Assembly (NCBI GenBank): GCA_020697475.1
Contig: JAJFMO010000230.1
Coordinates: forward strand, 1 to 6,304
Source of the DNA: Paenibacillaceae bacterium
Lineage (GTDB): Bacteria > Bacillota > Bacilli > Paenibacillales > NBRC-103111
Reading direction: 5' to 3'
Length of the DNA stretch: 6,304 bases
Part shown: positions 1 to 5,199 of the stretch, one piece after another
Layout of the letters: each line of letters begins with the position of its first letter
How positions within the stretch are numbered: position 1 is the stretch's first letter
Position numbers and translations under genes: made by a program
The notes under the pieces: model-generated
Told to the model about the DNA's origin: nothing
Seen by the model: the letters and a program-made list of their open reading frames with translations, nothing else
The model's database searches: none

Positions 1-904
1 AGTTCGGTTGGGAGACGAGATCCCATCGCATCCCATCGACTGAAGGATCGGCCACATTGCCCAGCACCGAATTCAACCACTGCGGCAGCATGGCAACCAT
101 TTTATTTTTGTAAAAACCTCCGCCGCCGTACTTGAATTTATTTTTCGGACCAAGGTAACCGGGGATCTGGTACATTTCCTGAATCGTCTTGTATACCCGT
201 TGCCAACGGTCGTTATTGATCGAAGCCTTATTGGTCTTCGCATCGATATAAGGCAGAGACAGGCCCATTCCCATAGTGTGAATATTTCCCGGGTCCACTC
301 CGATGTATTGGATCCCGTCCGCCTCCCTGTTCACCTTGCGAGCCAAGGCGATCACCTGGTCCCAATCCATTCCGTCCACCGGATACGAAACACCGAACTT
401 TTCAAAAATATCTTTATTATAAACCATCACGCCGACATTTTGAGAAAAAGGGATGGCCAACAATTGCCCGTTATCCCCGTGGCTCTTGATTGTCTCGATC
501 ATCTTCGGTTCAAATCGCTGCAAATCCATTTTATTTTTTTTGACCAGATCGTCTAAATTAGCGGCGACGCCCAGCCTTGTAAAAACATTAATGTTCTTAT
601 CGCTCGTATAGATCAGATCGGGGAATGTACCGGAGGCGAGCAAGTCTTCCGGCGTCGAACCTTCGCCGCTGTGAACGAGACGAAGCGTGATATTGGCATA
701 CTTCTTCGTGACCGGTCCGGCCAAATATTGCTGAAACTCCTCGTCTGAAATATTCGCCCCTTGTTGAAACACCGATAAAGTGACAGGTTCGCTGTCGGAT
801 TTGGATTCCTTGGATTCGCCCCCGCCATTGCCCGACATACATCCTGAAAGCGCAACTGCCATCGACAAGAGTATAATCGTTGATGTTTTTTTCAGTCGTA
901 TCAC
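1..904 (-). CDS. Lipoprotein extracellular solute-binding protein 'C' (ABC sugar-type), GTG start, C-terminus beyond left edge
   Basis: Cell-surface lipoprotein that would capture a solute, probably an oligosaccharide, for an ABC importer. Reading the minus strand from the GTG at 904-902 gives 301 uninterrupted residues to the window edge. The GTG is preceded by GAGGAG at 912-917 with a 7-base gap, and it restores a full signal peptide: basic start (VIRLKK), hydrophobic core, then lipobox LSGC with the acylated Cys at residue 22. The only nearby ATG (860-862) falls inside the signal peptide, so it cannot be the start. A Gly/Ser/Lys/Glu-rich linker (about residues 23-39) leads into the binding domain. 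The family motif YNKDIFEKFG is at 162-171, followed by DGMDWDQVIALARK. The last visible residues (RWDLVSQPN) match about residue 303 of SBP A (436 aa), so roughly 130 residues are missing on the left. It aligns without gaps to SBP A at about 64% identity (142 of 221 positions, counted by hand). It lies 24 bases after SBP B and is probably co-transcribed with it. Confidence 0.94.
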   Translation of the reverse strand, partial: MIRLKKTSTIILLSMAVALSGCMSGNGGGESKESKSDSEPVTLSVFQQGANISDEEFQQYLAGPVTKKYANITLRLVHSGEGSTPEDLLASGTFPDLIYTSDKNINVFTRLGVAANLDDLVKKNKMDLQRFEPKMIETIKSHGDNGQLLAIPFSQNVGVMVYNKDIFEKFGVSYPVDGMDWDQVIALARKVNREADGIQYIGVDPGNIHTMGMGLSLPYIDAKTNKASINNDRWQRVYKTIQEMYQIPGYLGPKNKFKYGGGGFYKNKMVAMLPQWLNSVLGNVADPSVDGMRWDLVSQPN

Positions 905-911
905 TCTTGCA

Positions 912-917
912 CTCCTC
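912..917 (-). promoter_or_regulatory. Shine-Dalgarno site that decides the GTG start of SBP C
   Basis: The minus strand reads GAGGAG, 7 bases before the GTG at 904-902, inside the 24-base gap between SBP B and SBP C. No comparable site precedes the internal ATG at 860-862. This supports the GTG start, and with it the complete lipoprotein signal peptide. Confidence 0.85.
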
Positions 918-928
918 TTTCTGTCTGT

Positions 929-2275
929 TTATTTTTTCAACTCCGCCTGAATCGCTTGATCGGCAGCCTCTTGGGCTTGCCGCAGAGCAGTATTGACATC
1001 CACATGGTCGAAAATGATTTTGTCTTTGGCCGCCGACAATTGTTTGTTCACAAGAGAATCAAACTCGGTAGGCGCCACATTCTCCGCCGGCTTCAGCTTC
1101 AACGCGTTCTCGAGATTTTTTCCTTTCAATGCCGGCACTTCCGCGCCGAACTGTTGCCGAATTTTCGAATCGGTCAAGCCGGACAATCTGGCGTTGTGGC
1201 TGATCAGCGTCTGCGACTCCACGGAAGACGTCAAATACGCGATCACCTGGAACGCCTGGTCTTTATGCTTGCTCGTATTGGACATCATCAACATATGGGC
1301 ATCCGCTTTGAAGCCGACACCCGGCTTATCGTCAAAGCTCGGCATCGTGACCATATCCCAGTTCATCGGCTGTCCCTTGTCCGCCAGATTGACAAAATTG
1401 GTGATCATGGAGTTGAACCAAATCGGATACATGGCGATATTTTTTTCGGTAAAAAATAAATCCTTAGCGCCGCCAAATCTCTTTTTATCGGTTTCCAGGT
1501 TGCCGGGAATTTCATAAACGCTTTGCATCAGGGTCATGACTTTCTTCCAGCCATCGGTATCGACGGTCGCTTTCTTGGTCTTGGGATTGTATAGCGTAAG
1601 AGAATAAGAATCGCCGATCTGTGCGTGGTTCTGGGCATCCAGGCCGCGATATTGCGTCCCGGCATCATTGCGGGTCACTTTGCGCGCCAATTCAACGACC
1701 TGATTCCACGTCATCCCGTCCTTTGGATAGGCTACGCCGAATTTGTCAAAAATGTCTTTGTTGTAAAATAAGGCGCCAAAATTCAAATATAAAGGAAGGG
1801 CCAACAAACTCCCGTTTTGGCCGTATTGTTGAACTTCTTCAATCACTCTCGGTTCAAAAGCGCCAAGGTTGACGTTCTGCTTCTTGGCATAGGGGGCTAA
1901 ATCCTCCAGCATTTTCAGTTCAATCATTTCCGGCATGGGGGCGAAGCTGGAGAAGAAAATGTCGGGTACCGTACCGGCGGCGATCAAGTCCTCAAAATTG
2001 TTCTGGTTCGTGCCCGGCTTATCCACCTTGGTCAATGTCACGTTCGGAAACTTCTTCTTAACCGGTTCCGCAATAAACTTCTGATAATCATTGTCACTTA
2101 AGTTCACGCCCAAATAGAAAGACAGATTGACCGGATCCGCCGGCGCAACTTTAGATGCCTCGTTGCCATCCGTCGAAGGCGATGCATTGTTGCCGCAACC
2201 TGCCAGAACAAACGCCAAAACCATCACGAGCGACAAACTCAAATGAAGCCCTCTCATTCTCCCAAACCATGTCAT
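929..2275 (-). CDS. Lipoprotein extracellular solute-binding protein 'B' (ABC sugar-type)
   Basis: Membrane-anchored binding lipoprotein of the type-1 solute-binding family that serves carbohydrate ABC importers. I prefer the ATG at 2275 (448 aa) to the in-frame ATG at 2284 (451 aa): AAAGGGGG at 2285-2292 is 9 bases from the first but abuts the second with no spacer. In the 451-residue numbering, the signal peptide runs to lipobox VLAGC with Cys30, followed by an Asn/Ser/Asp-rich linker to about residue 49. The family motif YNKDIFDKFG is at 174-183, DGMTWNQVVELARK at 189-202, and MMSNTSKHKDQAFQ at 333-346. The C-terminal helix (DVNTALRQAQEAAD) matches that of SBP A. It is clearly homologous to SBPs A and C but more divergent. 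Where A and C read PF(A/S)QN(T/V)GVM before YNKD, B reads PLYLNFGALF, which suggests a different ligand specificity. It has its own promoter and operator upstream and is followed by SBP C after 24 bases. Confidence 0.95.
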   Translation of the reverse strand: MTWFGRMRGLHLSLSLVMVLAFVLAGCGNNASPSTDGNEASKVAPADPVNLSFYLGVNLSDNDYQKFIAEPVKKKFPNVTLTKVDKPGTNQNNFEDLIAAGTVPDIFFSSFAPMPEMIELKMLEDLAPYAKKQNVNLGAFEPRVIEEVQQYGQNGSLLALPLYLNFGALFYNKDIFDKFGVAYPKDGMTWNQVVELARKVTRNDAGTQYRGLDAQNHAQIGDSYSLTLYNPKTKKATVDTDGWKKVMTLMQSVYEIPGNLETDKKRFGGAKDLFFTEKNIAMYPIWFNSMITNFVNLADKGQPMNWDMVTMPSFDDKPGVGFKADAHMLMMSNTSKHKDQAFQVIAYLTSSVESQTLISHNARLSGLTDSKIRQQFGAEVPALKGKNLENALKLKPAENVAPTEFDSLVNKQLSAAKDKIIFDHVDVNTALRQAQEAADQAIQAELKK

Positions 2276-2284
2276 GCTTTTCAT

Positions 2285-2292
2285 CCCCCTTT
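2285..2292 (-). promoter_or_regulatory. Shine-Dalgarno site deciding the start of SBP B
   Basis: The minus strand reads AAAGGGGG directly before the ATG at 2284-2282. With no spacer, that ATG is poorly placed. The next in-frame ATG (2275-2273) lies 9 bases beyond the last G, a normal distance. The three residues in dispute (MKS) do not affect the signal peptide prediction. Confidence 0.6.
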
Positions 2293-2320
2293 TAAAATTA
2301 AAAAAGTTTCAAACACGATT

Positions 2321-2334
2321 TGTAACCGTTTTCC
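2321..2334. promoter_or_regulatory. Secondary cre/LacI-family-like operator upstream of SBP B
   Basis: The plus strand reads TGTAACCGTTTTCC. It matches the Bacillus catabolite-responsive element consensus TGWNANCGNTNWCA at 13 of 14 positions; only the last base differs. It lies in the untranslated leader of the SBP B transcript, 46 bases before the preferred start codon. Its centre is 74 bases, about seven helical turns, from the perfect site at 2395-2408, a spacing compatible with cooperative binding. The single match is degenerate, so on its own it would be weak. Its position relative to the first site makes it more credible. Confidence 0.45.
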
Positions 2335-2394
2335 AGGGCATTAGGCCATTGCTTGATTTACTTCTGCGCCAACGGTCCTTCATGCCTATTCGGT

Positions 2395-2408
2395 TGTTAT
2401 CGTTAACA
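2395..2408. promoter_or_regulatory. cre-type (CcpA or LacI-family) operator overlapping the SBP B promoter start site
   Basis: The minus strand reads TGTTAACGATAACA, with inverted arms TGTTA and TAACA around a central ACGA. Both strands satisfy the cre consensus TGWNANCGNTNWCA at all 14 positions. It begins two bases after the predicted -10 hexamer and so covers the expected transcription start, a classic position for repression. CcpA with HPr(Ser-P), giving glucose repression, is the best-known reader of such sites in Firmicutes. LacI/GalR-family local regulators bind very similar palindromes and remain an alternative. No regulator gene is in the window. Confidence 0.75.
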
Positions 2409-2410
2409 CA

Positions 2411-2439
2411 AAAATATCACGTTATGAATTCTTCGTCAA
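2411..2439 (-). promoter_or_regulatory. Sigma-A-type promoter for SBP B and SBP C
   Basis: On the minus strand, TTGACG (2439-2434, 5 of 6 to consensus) is followed by exactly 17 bases and then TATTTT (2416-2411, 4 of 6). It starts 13 bases after the sulfatase stop codon and would initiate near 2404, giving a leader of roughly 130 bases before SBP B. The operator at 2395-2408 directly follows the -10, which strengthens the call. Some read-through from the sulfatase is also possible because no intrinsic terminator is seen in the gap. Confidence 0.65.
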
Positions 2440-2452
2440 TACACCTTCCTAA

Positions 2453-3727
2453 TTATTGACTGGTTAGTTTGTCCTCTATGTGCTTGCCTAACTTCTCAAT
2501 GAGCCCGGCATACCGGGGCTCGTCGATCAAGTTGAAAAATTCCTTCGGATCTTGCTGCAAATGATAAAGCTCGCCTGGTTGCCCGTCGTACACATTCAAT
2601 TTCCACTCGTCGGTTCGAATCATCGTGTGGGTGCCGTACTGGCAAATGACGGCGGTGCGCCAATCCTCCGGCGTTTCTTCGCTCTCAAGCAAGGGCCGCA
2701 AGCTGCGGCCGTGAATATCGCCCGGAATCTCGGCGCCCGTAAAATCGCAGATCGTAGGAAACAGATCGACGAGTTCAACCAATTGCTTTCTGGATCCTGG
2801 CTGCAGCTTCGGATGATAGATCATGAACGGCACATGTACAGAACCTTCGCGAAGCACAAATTTCATAAACAGGTCATGCTCGCCCAATTGCTCGCCGTGG
2901 TCCGAAGTAAAGATAATGATCGTTTCATCGGCTATACCCAAACGATCGACCGCATCCAGAACCATTCCAACATATTCGTCCGCCAGTTCCAGCAATCCAT
3001 AATAACCCGCGATCATTTGGCGTCTTTCTACTGAAGTCAGATGGCTCCATTCTTGGCGCTTCTTCAGGACATAGTCGTGCGGCGCCGGAGCTGTCTCCGG
3101 CATTTGCTCGGGAAGCGGCAATAAGGTCTGATCTATTCTCGCGTAATATTCGGTAGGCGGATAATAAGGCGGATGCGGCTCGAAGAAAGTCGTCCAGCTT
3201 AAGAATGGCTCTCCCTTCTCTACCGCCTCTGTAAGTTGACGAATGGATTGTTGCGCCACCTGATAGCCCCAATACTCGTCTTTCTTCCTTGGGCTCGGTC
3301 CGGCCGTTCGTCGTTGGGTCATGCTGAGACTTTCCCATTCACGGACTTTCACCGCTTGCTCGGACAGGAGACTAAGATCGATCTTGGGGGCGGCCAGCGG
3401 CTCATAGCCCGGATCGAAGTCTCCCTTCCAGTGCATATTTCCGGCTTGAAATCTGCGGTAGTTTAAAGGCTGCAGCGCATGCGCCACCGTAAACAGGTCA
3501 CCGCTTGGGTTATCGTGGTTTGCCAGCACTCCATGCCCGCTCGGATATTTGCCGGTAGCCAGACTATGTCTGGACGGCGCGCAGGCTGGGGATTGGGTGA
3601 AAGCATTTTCGAATCGTACACTTTTAGCTGCCAAACGGTTGAGATTCGGTGTATGAACATAAGGATTCCCATTGCATTCCAGGGCGTCATAACGAACTTG
3701 GTCGCACATCAAGACGAGCACATTCAC
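2453..3727 (-). CDS. Cys-type sulfatase, cytoplasmic (arylsulfatase A-like / alkaline phosphatase superfamily)
   Basis: Hydrolyses a sulfate ester, probably from an imported saccharide. I prefer the GTG at 3727 (424 aa): AAAGGTGA at 3733-3740 is suitably spaced, and the product then begins MNVLVLMCDQVRYDAL, the usual family N-terminus. An alternative GTG at 3760 (435 aa) overlaps the SBP A stop as GTGA but has no well-placed ribosome site. From the preferred start: Asp9 of CDQ is a likely metal ligand; Cys49 in CAPSRHSLATG fits the CxPxR sulfatase signature whose Cys becomes formylglycine; His185 lies in EPHPPYYPP; Asp276-His277 in TSDHGEQLGEHDLFMK are metal ligands, with Lys289 in the active-site region. 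The C-terminal half has the expected GRSLRPLL segment. There is no signal peptide or membrane segment, so it should act inside the cell. A maturase (FGE or anSME) is required but not encoded here. Substrate is unknown. A phosphonate or phosphate monoester hydrolase of the same superfamily is less likely but possible. Confidence 0.92.
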   Translation of the reverse strand: MNVLVLMCDQVRYDALECNGNPYVHTPNLNRLAAKSVRFENAFTQSPACAPSRHSLATGKYPSGHGVLANHDNPSGDLFTVAHALQPLNYRRFQAGNMHWKGDFDPGYEPLAAPKIDLSLLSEQAVKVREWESLSMTQRRTAGPSPRKKDEYWGYQVAQQSIRQLTEAVEKGEPFLSWTTFFEPHPPYYPPTEYYARIDQTLLPLPEQMPETAPAPHDYVLKKRQEWSHLTSVERRQMIAGYYGLLELADEYVGMVLDAVDRLGIADETIIIFTSDHGEQLGEHDLFMKFVLREGSVHVPFMIYHPKLQPGSRKQLVELVDLFPTICDFTGAEIPGDIHGRSLRPLLESEETPEDWRTAVICQYGTHTMIRTDEWKLNVYDGQPGELYHLQQDPKEFFNLIDEPRYAGLIEKLGKHIEDKLTSQ

Positions 3728-3732
3728 GGGAT

Positions 3733-3740
3733 TCACCTTT
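3733..3740 (-). promoter_or_regulatory. Shine-Dalgarno site favouring the GTG at 3727 as sulfatase start
   Basis: The minus strand reads AAAGGTGA; from AAAGG to the GTG at 3727-3725 is 8 bases. For the competing GTG at 3760, the nearest purine-rich run (AAGGCGG) ends about 16 bases upstream, too far for normal initiation. Translational coupling through the GTGA overlap could still allow that start. Confidence 0.55.
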
Positions 3741-3756
3741 CTTATCGTTGAAATTT

Positions 3757-5067
3757 TCACTTCGCAGCTTGAACGGCCGCCTTCGCCTTCTCTTCAGTCG
3801 TTCTCAACAACGTATTGACATCCACGCCTGTAGTCGCCAAATCTTTAGCCGAATCGTCGATGACATCTCTGATAATCTTGTCGTAATCTGTAACGGGAGT
3901 GTGCGATTTTCTCGGCTTCGTCTTAAAGATCCCGGCAATGTTTTTCCCTTTCAATTCCGGGATGAGGTCTCCGTAGTTTTTTTGCGTATCCGCATTGTTC
4001 AGCACACTGATTCTGCCTTCTTTGCTGATATCCAGTTGGTTCTCATCGCTGGAAATAACGGACATGACTTGAAATGCTTGATCTTGGTGCTTGCTCGTAT
4101 TGGACATCATCAGCAGGTGAACATCCGCTTCGCGTCCCATGCCTACCGCATCCTCAAAGTTCGGCAACGATACGATATCCCAGTTCACACCCTGATCTTT
4201 GCCTTGCACATTGTTGAGCAGTCCGTTTAACCACACCGGGGTCATCGCCAATATTTTATCTTTAATGATCCCGTTAATCCCATATTTGTACTTGTCCTTC
4301 GGGCCGATATACCCGGGAATATCGTAAGCTTCCTTGATCGTCTTGTATACCCGTTGCCACTGATCGCTGTTGATCGACACGGTGTTCGTTTTCGGGTCCA
4401 CATACGGTAACCCCAAGCCCAATCCCATAAGGGATATGGTAGCCGGATCAAAGCCGATATATTGCACGCCGCCATCCGTTCTCGTCATTTTCCGGGCGAG
4501 GGCGATAACTTGACTCCAACTCATACCGTCCGTGGGAGCCTTCTCGCCAAATTTGTCAAACAAGTCTTTGTTATAAATCATGACTCCCGTGTTTTGCGCG
4601 AATGGAATTCCGTAGAGTTGCGTGTTATCACCGTTCAACTTAATCGTATCGATTACGGCGGGATCAAATCGGCTTAAATCCATCTTATACTTTTTCACGA
4701 ACGGGTTAAGATCTGTGGCGACTCCGAGGATTTTGTATTTGCTTATGTTCTTATCACTTGTAAAAATCAAGTCCGGGAACTCCCCGGCAACGAGCAAATC
4801 TTCGGGCATGGATCCGGTTCCTTCTCTCACAATCTGCAATGTGATGTTCGAATATTTTTTCTTCACCGGATCTGCGATAAACTTGCCGAAGTCCTCGTCG
4901 TTGATCGTTGCGCCGCCTTGGAATACTTTTAACGTTACCGGCTCATTGCTAACGGTTTCCTCCGCTTTTCCTTGGTTCTCTCCACCTGAACTTCCGGAAC
5001 TTCCGCATCCTGACAAAGCAACCGCAAGAACCAACATCGAACAAGCTAAGACCCACCTTTTTTTCAT
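3757..5067 (-). CDS. Lipoprotein extracellular solute-binding protein 'A' (ABC sugar-type)
   Basis: Binding lipoprotein of a carbohydrate-type ABC importer, 436 aa and complete. The signal peptide begins MKKRW, has a hydrophobic core and ends at lipobox ALSGC with acylated Cys21, followed by a Gly/Ser linker (22-32). The mature domain carries SBP family landmarks: YNKDLFDKFG at 165-174, DGMSWSQVIALARK at 180-193, WQRVYKTIKEAYDIPG at 237-252, MMSNTSKHQDQAFQ at 320-333, and a C-terminal helix with DVNTLLRTTEEKAK. The ATG at 5067 is preceded by a purine run (GAGGGGAAGGGA, 5074-5085) with a 6-base gap. It is followed immediately by the sulfatase: its TGA stop at 3759-3757 overlaps a GTG at 3760, so the two are almost certainly co-transcribed, which ties this transporter component to a sulfated substrate. 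It is the close paralogue of SBP C and a more distant one of SBP B. The exact ligand is not readable from sequence. Confidence 0.96.
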   Translation of the reverse strand: MKKRWVLACSMLVLAVALSGCGSSGSSGGENQGKAEETVSNEPVTLKVFQGGATINDEDFGKFIADPVKKKYSNITLQIVREGTGSMPEDLLVAGEFPDLIFTSDKNISKYKILGVATDLNPFVKKYKMDLSRFDPAVIDTIKLNGDNTQLYGIPFAQNTGVMIYNKDLFDKFGEKAPTDGMSWSQVIALARKMTRTDGGVQYIGFDPATISLMGLGLGLPYVDPKTNTVSINSDQWQRVYKTIKEAYDIPGYIGPKDKYKYGINGIIKDKILAMTPVWLNGLLNNVQGKDQGVNWDIVSLPNFEDAVGMGREADVHLLMMSNTSKHQDQAFQVMSVISSDENQLDISKEGRISVLNNADTQKNYGDLIPELKGKNIAGIFKTKPRKSHTPVTDYDKIIRDVIDDSAKDLATTGVDVNTLLRTTEEKAKAAVQAAK

Positions 5068-5199
5068 GACCGTTCCCTTCCCCTCGCATATTGGTATGTT
5101 AAACTGCTACCTGTCTTCATTTTAGCGCAATGGCAGACGTTAATCTTACTTGTTATTAGACAGAAGGTATTGATTATTTAACTGTGAGTAAACCAATTG
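5068..5199. other. Intergenic gap between aldehyde dehydrogenase and SBP A, no clear signals
   Basis: This is 132 bases of mostly AT-rich DNA. I found no GC-rich hairpin followed by a T-run, so there is no intrinsic terminator for the dehydrogenase, and no -35/-10 pair with both hexamers good. The best -10-like hexamer (TAAAAT on the minus strand) lacks a partner at 16-18 bases. No cre-type match was found, in contrast with the gap upstream of SBP B. The simplest reading is read-through from the dehydrogenase into SBP A. Confidence 0.5.

Noticed and set aside
597..855. Minus-strand open frames of about 80 codons, 597-842 and 613-855
   Set aside because: They are in the wrong frame relative to SBP C, which continues uninterrupted from GTG 904 through this region with strong homology to SBP A.
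956..1517. Overlapping plus-strand open frames of 167 and 174 codons
   Set aside because: They are antisense to SBP B in two different frames and show no family motif; SBP B explains the region fully.
2340..2390. Possible terminator after the sulfatase (GGCAT and ATGCC segments)
   Set aside because: The arms are only five bases and about 40 bases apart with no following T-run, so this is not an intrinsic terminator.
2552..4230. Plus-strand open frames, including 2552-3034, 3479-3751 and 3649-4230
   Set aside because: They lie antisense to well-supported genes, have no recognisable domain and no convincing ribosome site. Their composition is what the complement of the sulfatase and SBP genes would give.
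5093..5111. Short inverted repeat GGTA...TACC upstream of SBP A
   Set aside because: A four-base stem with an 11-base loop is expected by chance in AT-rich intergenic DNA, and it has no T-run or consensus operator sequence.
5130..5199. Candidate promoter hexamers in the gap before SBP A (TTTACT-17-TACCTT and AAGATT-17-TAAAAT)
   Set aside because: Each pair has at least one hexamer with only 2-3 consensus matches; in AT-rich DNA this is not enough to call a promoter.
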